DNA of 64,000 nucleotides from Halorientalis marina (GCF_023028345.1 NZ_CP095490.1:62001-126000); one strand, 5' to 3'. Numbered from the stretch's first letter, positions 1 to 8,430 are shown. Numbers and translations: made by a program. The notes: a model not told the origin generated them from the sequence alone.

Positions 1-1
1 T

Positions 2-757
2 CCAGTCGTCGAGTCGTATCGAAACCTCCGTTCGAATCTCGGGCACGTCGACTGGACTGAGATACTCTCACCAGCGACGCTACGGGTGTGCTGGTACCTC
101 GACGAACCACGTCGAGTGACCGAGATCGCAGATCGACTCGACATCACCAGACAGGGCGTCCACAACGCGTTGTCACCGCTCAAGCACCGGGCAATGCTGT
201 CACCGTCTGGGCCCGAATACGCGTTGACCGATGACCTCTCGCCACTGCTGACGTTCGCACGAGAAGCCGTGACCCACGAACATCGCTCGCGAGTTCGAGA
301 ACTCGCTCCGAGTGCGACTGTCGAGTGGTGCGACCCGAAGCGAGCACTCGTTCGCGTCCAGACGTCCGAGGATACGACCGCACTAGAGTCGGCCGCTGAG
401 TGGCGGGTGACTGGACTCGCACGATTCCAGGAGTACGGCTTGCAGTTCTTCCTCGCCGGTGAACCCGCGTTCTGGTACGCCCCGGATGAAGACCTCACGC
501 CCTCGGAGGTCGTGTGCCACACCCTCGTCCTCGATAGCGGTTCGCGACGCGTCAGTTATTCGATGCTATTGATCGAGAAACTGGATATCGACCAGGAAAC
601 CCTCATAGAAACGGCAACGTGGTACGATCTGGAGACAGCGGTGGCCGCGATGTACCGACCCCTTCACGGAGACTTCGAGGTCTCCGAGGACCTCCCGATC
701 TTCCTCCCGAGCGAATCAGAATTTAGCGCTCTCAAAGAGCAGTACGGTGTCTCATGA
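2..757 (+). CDS. HTH regulator, 5' end outside window
   Basis: The reading frame is open to the first bases of the window, so the start lies upstream. The visible part begins with a winged-helix-like segment (VTEIADRLDITRQGVHNALSPL), typical of MarR/ArsR-like DNA-binding domains, followed by about 170 residues of unassigned sequence. The stop overlaps the ATG of the next gene (ATGA), so the two are translationally coupled. A DNA-binding protein coupled to a nucleotidyltransferase is the layout of AbiE-like (type IV) toxin-antitoxin pairs, so this is the likely antitoxin and autoregulator. An internal GTG at 86 could be taken as a start but would cut into the HTH domain. Confidence 0.75.
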   Translation, partial: PVVESYRNLRSNLGHVDWTEILSPATLRVCWYLDEPRRVTEIADRLDITRQGVHNALSPLKHRAMLSPSGPEYALTDDLSPLLTFAREAVTHEHRSRVRELAPSATVEWCDPKRALVRVQTSEDTTALESAAEWRVTGLARFQEYGLQFFLAGEPAFWYAPDEDLTPSEVVCHTLVLDSGSRRVSYSMLLIEKLDIDQETLIETATWYDLETAVAAMYRPLHGDFEVSEDLPIFLPSESEFSALKEQYGVS

Positions 758-1623
758 CGGTGTTCAAAGGTGGCGATGCGATCAGAGCGTTCCTCGAAGA
801 GTTCGACAGCTGGCTCTCGGAACCCGTAGACGTGTATCTCCTCGGCGGCTCGGCGATGACAGTGCGAGGGCTGAAAGATCAGACCGAGGATATCGACCTT
901 GCACTGGGTGTCGTTTCCGAGTTCGAGCACGTCTACCAGGCGCTCCAGGCCCAAGGGTTCGCGGTGGTTGACGAGCCGACGGAGTCGTTCGAGGGTGTCG
1001 GGAAAACAGTTGAACTCCATCACGAAGACCGCGGATTTCAGATCGACCTCTTCGAGCGGCAAGTCGTCGGAAAGGTGTGGATCACCGATCGAATGCATGA
1101 CCGGGCCGAGGAATTCTGGACCGGCGACCACGCGACGGCGTTCATCCTCTCGGACGAGGATATGTTCCTGTTGAAAGCGGTCTCTGGTGGTGACCTGGCG
1201 AGTGGCCGCCGGCGCGACATCGATGACATGCGGAAGTACGCCCAGCGTGGCCTCGACTACGAGTCGATCCTGACCGAAATCGATGAACAGCGTCCGTTCA
1301 ACACAGGGTCGACTGAAGCACGACACATCCGCGACCGTTCCCATCCGCTGTTTACTATCGAGATGGCAGTCGATTCGCTGTCAGGCCTTCCAAATTCGTT
1401 CACATCTCGTGTCGCAGAGTTCGCGACAGAGTTCGAGGTCGAGTATACCGTCTTGGGTGCGGTCGATGATGGACTAACCGATGTCGAGAAAATTCGAGAC
1501 CGCGTCCTCTCGAACGTGAGAGCGCTTTCTGACGACCAGCCGGACGCTGTTGACGATGCGATCGCTCGGTTAATCGCAAAACAGATTCTAAAGCGCGAGG
1601 AGACTGCAGTCCGCCTTCAGTGA
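754..1623 (+). CDS. Nucleotidyltransferase-fold protein (DUF6036/AbiEii-like)
   Basis: A 289-residue protein. Near residues 30-50 it has the nucleotidyltransferase signature: LLGGSAM followed by TEDIDLALG, giving the GG/S and D-x-D residues of the minimal NTase fold. A third acidic position lies in the FQIDLFERQ segment near residue 90. Relatives include AbiEii/MenT-type toxins that modify tRNA ends, and uncharacterised DUF6036 proteins. The last 100 residues look like an added winged-helix or scaffold region (DVEKIRDRVLSNVRALSDDQPDAVDDAI). It overlaps the upstream HTH gene by 4 bp. Toxin activity is inferred from family and layout. Confidence 0.72.
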   Translation: MTVFKGGDAIRAFLEEFDSWLSEPVDVYLLGGSAMTVRGLKDQTEDIDLALGVVSEFEHVYQALQAQGFAVVDEPTESFEGVGKTVELHHEDRGFQIDLFERQVVGKVWITDRMHDRAEEFWTGDHATAFILSDEDMFLLKAVSGGDLASGRRRDIDDMRKYAQRGLDYESILTEIDEQRPFNTGSTEARHIRDRSHPLFTIEMAVDSLSGLPNSFTSRVAEFATEFEVEYTVLGAVDDGLTDVEKIRDRVLSNVRALSDDQPDAVDDAIARLIAKQILKREETAVRLQ

Positions 1624-1624
1624 G

Positions 1625-1645
1625 TTTTTGTCCTCCGGCCGGGTG
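1625..1645 (+). promoter_or_regulatory. TTTGTC-type promoter element
   Basis: TTTTTGTCCTCCGG is followed by GGGTGAGAG and then the ATG at 1651. The first T of TTTTGTC is 25 bp from the start codon, where a TATA box sits in a leaderless haloarchaeal gene. The same arrangement recurs before many genes in this window. Confidence 0.5.
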
Positions 1646-1650
1646 AGAGT

Positions 1651-1968
1651 ATGTCTTCTCAGATCGAAGCACCCAGCGGCCAGCAGCGTGCGTTCGAACA
1701 GTTCATGGCCACCGGTTCCCGGCCCGACAGCCACCAGATCCACAGCTCGGTCGTCGAAAAGATTGGTGACGAGAGTTCGCTGCAGACGGTCCGCGACCAC
1801 GTCCTCAAGACGCTCTGCCAGCAAGTCCCCGGCCTCGGCGTGGCCGACGTTCACGACCTCCGGGTGAGTCTCGACATCGACGTTGACGCGGATGCGTCCG
1901 TCGACGCGCAGGTCTCGTCGATCCTCCAGGCGGCCGCCGCGACGCTCGCCGAGTGGGATCACATCTGA
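1651..1968 (+). CDS. Hypothetical protein
   Basis: A 105-residue acidic protein not recognised as a known family. It looks all-alpha in its first two thirds (VVEKIGDESSLQTVRDHVLKTLCQQ). It then has a beta-like stretch (VHDLRVSLDIDVDADASVDAQ). It has no zinc motif or membrane segment. It heads a tightly packed run of small genes (to 2696) preceded by the TTTGTC-type element. Start chosen at the ATG 25 bp after that element. Confidence 0.6.
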   Translation: MSSQIEAPSGQQRAFEQFMATGSRPDSHQIHSSVVEKIGDESSLQTVRDHVLKTLCQQVPGLGVADVHDLRVSLDIDVDADASVDAQVSSILQAAAATLAEWDHI

Positions 1969-1978
1969 GGAGATTCCA

Positions 1979-2296
1979 ATGTCAGGGAACTTCACGCTCG
2001 GAGATTTCGGCGTCGGCGGCCGCCGCTCTCGCGCTGGGGACGTTCGGATCGATGTCGAACAACGGGCCACCGAGACCGCCGCCGGCCAGTGGGAATACCT
2101 CGCCCACACAGAGAACCGGATCGCGTGGCACATCCCCGGCGAGACGTCGACGCTAACGCTGCATAGAGGCGACACGGGGACGACACTGAAACGAGGGACA
2201 CGGATCGTCGGGACCGAAGACACGCTCGTCGACGGACTGGAGTTGGCTGCCGCGTACATGCGCGCCCACCCAGAGGGAGGCTCCCGATGGTCCTGA
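1979..2296 (+). CDS. Hypothetical protein
   Basis: A 105-residue protein beginning MSGNFTLGDFGVGG. The start is the ATG just after a GAGGAG Shine-Dalgarno-like sequence, 11 bp beyond the previous stop. The frame is open further upstream, but that part is arginine/serine-rich and overlaps the preceding gene out of frame, so it is not coding. The middle (GQWEYLAHTENRIAWHIPGETSTLTLHRG) suggests a small beta-rich domain. No family recognised. Its 3' end overlaps the next gene by 10 bp, consistent with one transcript. Confidence 0.6.
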   Translation: MSGNFTLGDFGVGGRRSRAGDVRIDVEQRATETAAGQWEYLAHTENRIAWHIPGETSTLTLHRGDTGTTLKRGTRIVGTEDTLVDGLELAAAYMRAHPEGGSRWS

Positions 2297-2493
2297 TCGA
2301 ACGCAACGACTGGCCTGCGACCGAACGCCGGCGGGTCGACGAGGCGCTCCGCCGAGCCCACTGGTGGCAGTCCATCGAACCGCACAAATGCGCGTTCTGG
2401 CCCGTGTTCGACGGAACACTTCTCGCGCACTACCCAGAGTGTCGGTTCAAGCGGAACGAGCAGGTTTCTCTCGCCGATTTTGGTGAGCTATGA
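2287..2493 (+). CDS. Small hypothetical protein
   Basis: A 68-residue protein rich in Arg and Trp (RRAHWWQSIEPHKCAFWPVFDG) with two cysteines and histidines that do not form a clear zinc site. It overlaps both neighbours by a few bases, so it is part of the same operon. No family recognised. Confidence 0.5.
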   Translation: MVLIERNDWPATERRRVDEALRRAHWWQSIEPHKCAFWPVFDGTLLAHYPECRFKRNEQVSLADFGEL

Positions 2494-2696
2494 CCGATCC
2501 CGACAAAGCACTCCGTGAGCAGTTGCCGCCGTCCAAACTCCTCGACACATCCAATTTCGACTTGATCAAGGCTGGTATCGCCTGTATGCGGCGCGAGGAA
2601 ACTGTCCGCGAATATATCGGATACGAGAACGCCCACCAGCAACGAGTAGCGATTATTGAATCGCTCGCGCTCCGGCTTGACGGTCTGGAGGAGTAG
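2490..2696 (+). CDS. QLPP-KLLDT family protein (short paralogue)
   Basis: A 68-residue helical protein starting MTDPDKALREQLPPSKLLDT. It is clearly related to the protein at 48107-48517, which starts MSHDESLLEQLPPEKLLDT. Both continue with a helix containing E-x2-x2-R-x-Y-I/L-x-x-E-x-A and end the shared part with LDGL/IDGI. The copy at 48 kb carries an additional acidic C-terminal half. No function is known. It overlaps the upstream gene by 4 bp and is the last of this operon. Confidence 0.6.
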   Translation: MTDPDKALREQLPPSKLLDTSNFDLIKAGIACMRREETVREYIGYENAHQQRVAIIESLALRLDGLEE

Positions 2697-2733
2697 CTCG
2701 TCAACGGCCAACGAGAGCAATCTGAACAAAAAG

Positions 2734-2760
2734 TTTGTTCTCCCGAGTCGAGTGAGGGTC
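2734..2760 (+). promoter_or_regulatory. TTTGTC-type promoter element
   Basis: TTTGTTCTCCCGAG is followed by GAGTGAGGG, upstream of the SWIM gene at 2790. It matches the element before 3709 (TTTGTTTCCCCCGAG then GGGTGCGGG). Confidence 0.45.
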
Positions 2761-2789
2761 GTGTCCGAGAGCGCGGCCCGTTCGTACCT

Positions 2790-3614
2790 ATGTCCGTTGA
2801 CGAATCCACATCCGCAAGTCCAGAGACCGACCAGCAGCCGACTCACCAGTGCGCCATCTGCGAAACATCGCTCGAGCAGAGTTCCCAACACCTCGCGGAC
2901 AACCGAGAGACGCTCGTTTACTCGTGTCCCGACTGCCGGATCGGGGCAAAGGCCGTCGTCCAACAGTCCGGCGCGTCCAGTGAACGGTGTCAGCGCCGCT
3001 TCGACAGCGCCCAGGCCGATGCCGTGACCAATCCGTCGGTTTACACTCTGGCCGCCTTCGCGACCGACGAGTTTCCCGACGGCCAGTACCACGTTACCCG
3101 AATTGGCGAGCATACCTTCGAAATTAGCCTCCCCGAGTCAGCAACCCAGTGGGACATTCTCCGACTCGTGGATCGCCTCTCCGTGGGGTCACTATCGGCT
3201 GTCGCCGAGAACCGGTGTATCGTCGTTCGTGATACGCGCTGGCCTGATACCTCAACAGAGCCTGTCCCTGACGGCGGTATCATCCAGGCCCGAATTGCAG
3301 ACGGAACCGTCCCTGATCCCGCCGACGACCCCTTTGCCGTCGCCGACGACGACAAGCCCCGTACCAAGCGCGCTAAGCGCGAGGAGATGGACGTTTCGTT
3401 TCACCAGAAACCTGGTGTGTACGAGGTCCATTCGGCCTCCGGGAGTTACTACGAGGTCGACGTCATCGCGGAGACGTGTACCTGCCCTGACTTCAAGCAG
3501 ACCTGCAGCGATCCAGACACACCCATCGACAAGTGCAAGCACCTCCGTCGCGTCGCACTTGAGATTGAGGCCGGCACCGTGCCACGGCCGGACGGGAAAC
3601 TCCCCGACAAGTAG
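2790..3614 (+). CDS. SWIM zinc-finger protein
   Basis: A 274-residue protein with two metal-binding parts. Near residues 22-56 there are paired C-x2-C motifs (CAICETS and CPDC), a zinc ribbon. Near residues 215-255 there is a SWIM-type finger: TCTCPDFKQTC followed by CKHLRRVALEIEAG, i.e. C-x-C...C-x-H. SWIM fingers bind DNA or proteins. In haloarchaeal plasmids such short SWIM proteins are common but uncharacterised. The C-terminal block (VYEVHSASGSYYEVDV, then PRPDGKLP) is shared with the protein at 47343-47888, and the SWIM motif also with 61555-62571. Confidence 0.75.
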   Translation: MSVDESTSASPETDQQPTHQCAICETSLEQSSQHLADNRETLVYSCPDCRIGAKAVVQQSGASSERCQRRFDSAQADAVTNPSVYTLAAFATDEFPDGQYHVTRIGEHTFEISLPESATQWDILRLVDRLSVGSLSAVAENRCIVVRDTRWPDTSTEPVPDGGIIQARIADGTVPDPADDPFAVADDDKPRTKRAKREEMDVSFHQKPGVYEVHSASGSYYEVDVIAETCTCPDFKQTCSDPDTPIDKCKHLRRVALEIEAGTVPRPDGKLPDK

Positions 3615-3661
3615 CGCCTCGCGAGGCGACTGAACAAGAGAGAAGAGCGCGTTCTCGTGTG

Positions 3662-3690
3662 TTTGTTTCCCCCGAGAGGGTGCGGGAGTC
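3662..3690 (+). promoter_or_regulatory. TTTGTC-type promoter element
   Basis: TTTGTTTCCCCCGAG followed by GGGTGCGGG, 47 bp before the ATG at 3709. Part of the shared promoter set discussed in the findings. Confidence 0.45.
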
Positions 3691-3708
3691 GTCCTCCCGA
3701 GAGCGTAC

Positions 3709-4143
3709 ATGTCTGTCGAAAATTCCAACAGTCCCGACGAGCACGTACAGCTTCAGTTTGACCAGCACGGCGCCCCGATCTCCCCCACAGTCGGCGAGCC
3801 TGATCGGACCGCTTCCTGGTCGGACCTCGGATGCGACATTCCGAATACCTTCTCCAACACTCGGCAGGTATCCCTCGCTGAATGCATCCTTGTCGAACTC
3901 GAGCACGAACCCGTCGCCGTCCAGTTGGCATTCCGTGACGAGTGGACGCTGTTCTTCCACTCGGAGTTCATCAGTGGGGAGCGCAGTGAGGAGTTCGTCC
4001 GTTACCGGCTAACCTCGGCGGCGGGCCAGCAGATTGTCGCGATTCCACGAGCGGACGTTCGCAACCAGTTGCTCACCTACCTAAGCCGCTCGGAACCTGC
4101 TGGGCAGGGATCGCTGACTGTCCGTCCACTTTCGACGCTATAG
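3709..4143 (+). CDS. Hypothetical protein
   Basis: A 144-residue acidic soluble protein, no family recognised. The sequence alternates short strands and helices (VQLAFRDEWTLFFHSEFISGE). It has no cysteine cluster or membrane segment. It follows the SWIM gene on the same strand but has its own TTTGTC-type element, so it is probably a separate transcript. Confidence 0.6.
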   Translation: MSVENSNSPDEHVQLQFDQHGAPISPTVGEPDRTASWSDLGCDIPNTFSNTRQVSLAECILVELEHEPVAVQLAFRDEWTLFFHSEFISGERSEEFVRYRLTSAAGQQIVAIPRADVRNQLLTYLSRSEPAGQGSLTVRPLSTL

Positions 4144-4321
4144 GACTCTGTTAAATGTAGAGTCGTGTAGTCAGGACCTCACGGCCGGAATTGGCATCTA
4201 TGTGATGGCTTTCTCATCTCGTGCGAGATCCAGAGTTTGAGTTCAGTGTGAGCCCGAGGCCAACCGTCACGGCGTAGTGAACCCGGTTACCACGGGCGAG
4301 TGGAACACGTCGTCGGACGAG

Positions 4322-4579
4322 TTACTCGCCGCCACCTTCGCTGCCACCTCCTTCGGTCGTGTTAGTAGGAATCGTACTTTCAGGGTCAAAGATGCCTTTG
4401 AGTCCGGTGAGCAGGAGGAGAACGCCCATGAAGATCGAAATGGGGCCATCGGGTATGGTTCCCGTATACGGTATCATTGGAATGTCTCTTATAAACACAG
4501 TCCAGAGCATAACACCGCCCAACACTGCCAGACCGACCGAGATGATACGTTGGGTCCGTGTACTCCGATAGTTTGCCAT
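4322..4579 (-). CDS. Small two-helix membrane protein
   Basis: An 85-residue protein with two hydrophobic segments, about residues 12-28 (ISVGLAVLGGVMLWTVF) and 48-63 (ISIFMGVLLLLTGLKGIF). It ends in a Gly/Glu-rich tail. No family recognised. It sits alone on the minus strand between plus-strand genes. The two well-formed transmembrane segments in one frame support it as a real gene. Confidence 0.5.
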   Translation of the reverse strand: MANYRSTRTQRIISVGLAVLGGVMLWTVFIRDIPMIPYTGTIPDGPISIFMGVLLLLTGLKGIFDPESTIPTNTTEGGGSEGGGE

Positions 4580-4821
4580 ACCAGAACATCACTCCAACTG
4601 TCATATATATTCTGGGACGTGGACCTACTTGCACCTCCGTTGTTCCGCCAGTCCCCGACTGCTGCATTCGCGCCCTCTATTCAGCAGGCTGGTTCTGTCA
4701 GGTAGCAATTCGATATTTCCCCACGTACTGCGCCAACATTCCAACGAACCTACCAAGCAACGGTTGATAGAGAATTGAGCGCTCGCTCTCGGCCAATTTA
4801 TCTCGCTCTCCGGGTGCGAGC

Positions 4822-5634
4822 ATGCCGTCGCCACAAATCGATACAGATCCGATTGTCTCGATTCTCAACCAGATCCAGCAGCGCGGGCACAGCGCCTACA
4901 CTATTTTTGAGGACTGGGTCGAACTCATGCTGTTGGGCCTCCAGCGTCGGGACGATCCATACCTGGAGATCGTCGACGACTACAGCGAGCCCCGAGACAT
5001 GGACCACTCGGAGGGAGAACGTACGGTTGACCTCTTCGCCAACGCCTTTGGCCAGCTCCAGAAGCAGATGTCCGAAACCAACGCCGACGTGCTAGGCGCC
5101 GTCTACGAAGCGTTCGGTATGAGCAGCGACAATTTCGGCCAGCACTTCACGCCCCACAATGTCTGTGAGACAATGATCGAGATCACTCACACCGTCGACG
5201 AGCAGCCCCGCAATGAAGGCGAACAGCAGGTCGTTATTGACCCGGCCTGTGGGAGCGGGCGGATGCTCCTTTGTGCAGGCCACCGGATTCCCGAAGCCGT
5301 GTTCGTCGGCCAGGACAAAGACCCGCTCTGCACGAAAATGACCGCACTGAACCTCTGTTTCTTCAATCTTGATGGCTACGCGATTCTCGGCGACTCGCTC
5401 ACACTCGAGTATTGCCGCGTCTGGCAGACGAACTACTCCCCACTAGGCGGCGCCGTTCGCGAACTCGACGACGAACAGGTTCAGACGTTGCGCAAAAATC
5501 TCGCTCCGGAGGCCGACACCAATACGTCCGAGGATGATGTCGGAGTCGCAGACTCCGTTGGAACGCCATCGATCCCCGACGATACCGCGACCGAACAGCA
5601 GTCGCTGACAGTATTCCAGACTGAAGATATCTAA
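4822..5634 (+). CDS. N6-adenine methylase-like protein lacking NPPY
   Basis: A 270-residue protein resembling the HsdM-type N6-methylase core. It has an N-terminal helical region, QHFTPHNVCETMIEI (the (Q/G)xxxTPxxv motif before motif I), and motif I as VVIDPACGSGRMLL near residue 140. GQDKDPLCTKMTALNL follows as motif II. After GDSL the expected catalytic NPPY/F motif is absent; NYSPLGG lies there instead. It therefore probably binds S-adenosylmethionine, but adenine methylation is doubtful. No restriction subunit is adjacent. A paralogue with the same gap lies at 60653-61558. It is preceded by TTTATCTCGCTCTCCGGG 25 bp before the ATG. Confidence 0.72.
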   Translation: MPSPQIDTDPIVSILNQIQQRGHSAYTIFEDWVELMLLGLQRRDDPYLEIVDDYSEPRDMDHSEGERTVDLFANAFGQLQKQMSETNADVLGAVYEAFGMSSDNFGQHFTPHNVCETMIEITHTVDEQPRNEGEQQVVIDPACGSGRMLLCAGHRIPEAVFVGQDKDPLCTKMTALNLCFFNLDGYAILGDSLTLEYCRVWQTNYSPLGGAVRELDDEQVQTLRKNLAPEADTNTSEDDVGVADSVGTPSIPDDTATEQQSLTVFQTEDI

Positions 5635-5750
5635 CAACGTTATCAGCAATCGAGCGCACCCCTCGTTTATAGTGTAAATATTCGAATTTCAGCTGTGATT
5701 CGCGGTCTTACGGCGGGTTACAGATTAATACCGGGGCACCACCGCCCCAG

Positions 5751-5758
5751 TTTATATA
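5751..5758 (+). promoter_or_regulatory. TATA box
   Basis: TTTATATA, centred about 32 bp before the ATG at 5786. A GGAGG at 5771-5775 is a plausible ribosome-binding site with 10 bp spacing. Together they decide for the ATG at 5786 over the in-frame ATG at 5765. Confidence 0.6.
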
Positions 5759-5785
5759 CCCCATTTGACTGGAGGCTTCCAAAAA

Positions 5786-6355
5786 ATGAGCTCCGAAGCA
5801 TCCGACGCTTCGACCGATGCGACAGCACAACAGTCTGAGTCATCAGCGAGAGGCCCGTCGCTGACCGTCGTCGGGACCGGGCCGGCGACGTTCACCCGGC
5901 AGGTGAGCGACGAGGCGAGCATCCTCGCCGAACACGACACCGTCGAACTCACGATCGAACGGGAGGTGTACTCGGCTGCCGAGTTCGAGACAATCGTCGA
6001 TCCTACTTTCGAGGGGACCGGCCCGACCGTCTGCAAGCCCCTAGTCGTCGATGGGTTGATCGACGAGCACGCGATGGAGGGCTACCAGCGCAGCGAGATC
6101 AAAGACGACTGGACGCTGAAGGTCACCGGAACGGTCGCTGACTGGAAACAGCTGATTCTTGATCTCGTTCCCGATCTTCACCGGCGCAGCAGTGACGAAG
6201 GCGCGGCAGTCAGGCGACTCTGGGATCTCGCTGCTGATGGTGTGACCAACGACGGCGCTGTCCTCGCAGCACTGGATCTCATCGACCAACACGACATCGA
6301 GACTCGTCGTGAAAAACTGACCGATCTCTTGACCGACGGTGGTGACGCTGAGTGA
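5786..6355 (+). CDS. Hypothetical protein
   Basis: A 189-residue acidic protein. A Ser/Ala/Asp-rich leader of about 30 residues is followed by a beta-rich part (LTVVGTGPATFTRQVSD ... VELTIEREVYSAAEF). A helical C-terminal half follows (WKQLILDLVPDLHRRSSDEGAAVRRLWDLAADGV). No family recognised. Start supported by the TATA box and GGAGG. Confidence 0.6.
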   Translation: MSSEASDASTDATAQQSESSARGPSLTVVGTGPATFTRQVSDEASILAEHDTVELTIEREVYSAAEFETIVDPTFEGTGPTVCKPLVVDGLIDEHAMEGYQRSEIKDDWTLKVTGTVADWKQLILDLVPDLHRRSSDEGAAVRRLWDLAADGVTNDGAVLAALDLIDQHDIETRREKLTDLLTDGGDAE

Positions 6356-6598
6356 TCGATCCGGTCTCACTATTCGTTCTCAGTCCCGACATGGTCGGGA
6401 CGATCCCGGACGGGGACTCCGAAGCAAGGCGCGTCACCGTCCACGAATTCGGCCGTGCGGATGCCCAAACAGTCCGGGTTCGGACCAACGCGGGGCACCG
6501 TGTCTATCCGGCGGCCTAATATCGAACATATCGTCGACTTCCAAATCAGGGAGTGCCGGCCTCAATAGGTTGGGTCCTTCATCAATTAACAGGGCGTC

Positions 6599-6680
6599 GT
6601 GACATCCTCCGCGCCGTGAACGGCGCGGCTTCCCACGCATGGGGAATACCAGCTAAGTGCGGCTATCGCTGGCAGAGGGT
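6599..6680 (-). ncRNA. Possible omega-RNA 3' portion of the TnpB element
   Basis: In IS605-type elements the guide (omega) RNA overlaps the end of tnpB and runs to the element's right end. Here that region contains the tnpB stop and a strong GC hairpin ending with GAGGATGTCAC. The assignment rests on position and hairpin only. Confidence 0.35.
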
Positions 6681-7924
6681 TCCGACCCGTGGAAGGCCGA
6701 GAGAGTCATTTGCGAGTGTTTCTCGCTCGTCTCACGGTGGGTCGTGGTGCTGTCACAGGCACTCCCATCCCGAGGCGAGTCATTGCCTGCCGGTTTCAGC
6801 GGCACGCTCTCTCCCCACGGGTCAGCCCGTTGTGCAACGTTGATTGCGCCGTTTATGTCGCCCTGAAACGCCGTGATGTGGCACTCGTCGTTGGTACACC
6901 GGAACGTGGCTTGTGCGGCTCTGTTCCCGATGTGGCCGCACTCGTGGCACGTCTGGCTGGTGTACTCCGGTCGGACGTACTTGACCGAGATACCGGCCTC
7001 TTGCGCTTTGTCCTCGATGCGGTTCTGTAACCGGGCGAACGCCCACGCATGGAGTCGCCGGTTCATGTACGCGCCGTAGTCCAATTCTTCACGGATGTAC
7101 GTCAGATTCTCCATCACCAGCACCGGCTTCTCGAATTGTCGGGCGTACTCGACGGCCTGCCGAGATGCCTTCTCAACAATATCGCTCAGCGCGTTCTGAT
7201 AATGGTTGAATCGCTCGTCAATCCGCCACTCGGCGGCGTCACGCTCTTGAAGTCGTTTCAGAGTGGTGTGCATCTCTTTGCGGAGATGCTTCGCACGGCT
7301 CCCGTCACACACGAACGGGCCAGTTGGTGAACCGTCCTTGAGGGCACAGCCCGTTATCAGGGCGGTTTCACCAATATCCAGACCGATGTGCGTCACGTCG
7401 TCGCCGTCTGTCGCGTAGTCGGGTTCTTCGACCGGAAACTCGACAGTGACGTGTAGCGTCCACGATGTACGATTCCGTTGCAGGCGGAGTTGGCCTGCCG
7501 AAGCGTCCTCGCCTACGAGGGCGTGCCACAGACCCTCTTGTTCGGGGTTGATGCGAAGCGGTATCCAGAAATTCGTTCCGCGACCGGGTTGGGGTGCCCA
7601 CCACGTAAACTCGTAGTCTCGTGCCGGAGAGTGGTCAAACTCGGCGGCTTGGTTAGTGAGCCGAACCGGATGGTCGTCGTCTAATTCTTGTGCGTTGTAG
7701 GTGTCGTGCAGTTGTGGGACGTAGTTGCACAGGGCCGCTTTCGCCTGATACGGTAAGTCGTAGGGCGTCACCACGTCGCTGGTTGCACTCATCATGTCAC
7801 ACCCGGCGTCGAACGCTTCGTGTAGCCCCTCACGGTAGGCTTCGAGCAGGTTACACAGTTTCCGCTCCTTGTGTGCTGTCGGCGGCGCGAGGGTCGCTTC
7901 AAGCGTCTTAATCGTCGTTTCCAT
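6653..7924 (-). CDS. tnpB: RNA-guided endonuclease TnpB
   Basis: A 423-residue TnpB-type protein. The RuvC-like catalytic triad is intact: Asp in HIGLDIGETA (about residue 197), Glu in VLVMENLTYI (about 285) and Asp in FQGDINGAINVA (about 368). The zinc finger before the last motif is CHECGH ... CTNDEC. Length is normal for the family. TnpB nicks or cuts DNA guided by the omega RNA at a short transposon-adjacent motif and helps retain the element at its site. The ATG lies inside the 3' end of the upstream small ORF. Confidence 0.9.
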   Translation of the reverse strand: METTIKTLEATLAPPTAHKERKLCNLLEAYREGLHEAFDAGCDMMSATSDVVTPYDLPYQAKAALCNYVPQLHDTYNAQELDDDHPVRLTNQAAEFDHSPARDYEFTWWAPQPGRGTNFWIPLRINPEQEGLWHALVGEDASAGQLRLQRNRTSWTLHVTVEFPVEEPDYATDGDDVTHIGLDIGETALITGCALKDGSPTGPFVCDGSRAKHLRKEMHTTLKRLQERDAAEWRIDERFNHYQNALSDIVEKASRQAVEYARQFEKPVLVMENLTYIREELDYGAYMNRRLHAWAFARLQNRIEDKAQEAGISVKYVRPEYTSQTCHECGHIGNRAAQATFRCTNDECHITAFQGDINGAINVAQRADPWGESVPLKPAGNDSPRDGSACDSTTTHRETSEKHSQMTLSAFHGSEPSASDSRT

Positions 7925-8033
7925 CCGTCTCTAACCCTTGTTCAATTAGCTCGCGGTAGGCACGCGGATGGCGGATGCCATTCTCACGAGCGTACTCTTT
8001 GACCCGCTCGTGCAACTCGCTACCGCGCTCCAT
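7908..8033 (-). CDS. Small ORF overlapping tnpB start
   Basis: A 41-residue protein, MERGSELHERVKEYAREN then GIRHPRAYRELI, ending in TAA 17 bp inside tnpB in another frame. It looks helical with charged repeats. A short ORF overlapping the tnpB start suggests translational coupling. Function unknown. Confidence 0.5.
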   Translation of the reverse strand: MERGSELHERVKEYARENGIRHPRAYRELIEQGLETDGNDD

Positions 8034-8277
8034 ATCTATCTCTGTTCGCACAAGAATTTGTACGTTTCTGTCTTACTAAATACTTACGTTGGGTCTTCAG
8101 TCAGGCAACAGTCACGGAGATTGTAGCACGGAGCTTACGCGATTCACTCCCGTCCCCAGAACTCTTCGCGTTCTGGTGTGCGAATGAGACGCTTCGCGTC
8201 TCGTCAACGCCGTGAACGGTGGGATTCTCTCGCTGTGTCAAGATAGAACAGGTCTGAAAAAGGCGCAAAACCCGTTC

Positions 8278-8430
8278 TCATTCCGGCGCGACAACGTCTT
8301 CGCACACCGGACACTCGGCCCAGACACCGTCAGTACCGTCGTCTTTTTCGTACTCTACCAGTAGCCACGCTTGGGGGATAGACTCACCACAGTCCGGACA
8401 CCGACCGAGAGACGATTCATCGGTGCTCAT
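8278..8430 (-). CDS. Small zinc-ribbon protein (DUF7837-like)
   Basis: A 50-residue protein with two C-x2-C motifs, RCPDCGESIP and ECPVCEDVV, separated by about 26 residues. This is a classic treble-clef or zinc-ribbon micro-protein, abundant in haloarchaea. The ATG at 8430 (MSTDESS) is chosen because the upstream in-frame extension is basic and unlike haloarchaeal protein. Confidence 0.6.
   Translation of the reverse strand: MSTDESSLGRCPDCGESIPQAWLLVEYEKDDGTDGVWAECPVCEDVVAPE

Larger units (their letters stand above)
6599..8225 (-). mobile_element. IS200/IS605-type element with TnpB only
   Basis: A TnpB gene and a small upstream ORF are bracketed by related sequences. The 3' side (6599-6628) carries a perfect 8-bp hairpin (CCGCGCCG, loop TGAA, CGGCGCGG). 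The 5' side (8186-8223) carries a 7-bp hairpin (GAGACGC, loop TTC) and again CCGTGAACGG. No TnpA is present, so the element resembles IS1341-type, which is mobilised in trans or immobile. Exact ends are estimated. Confidence 0.65.
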
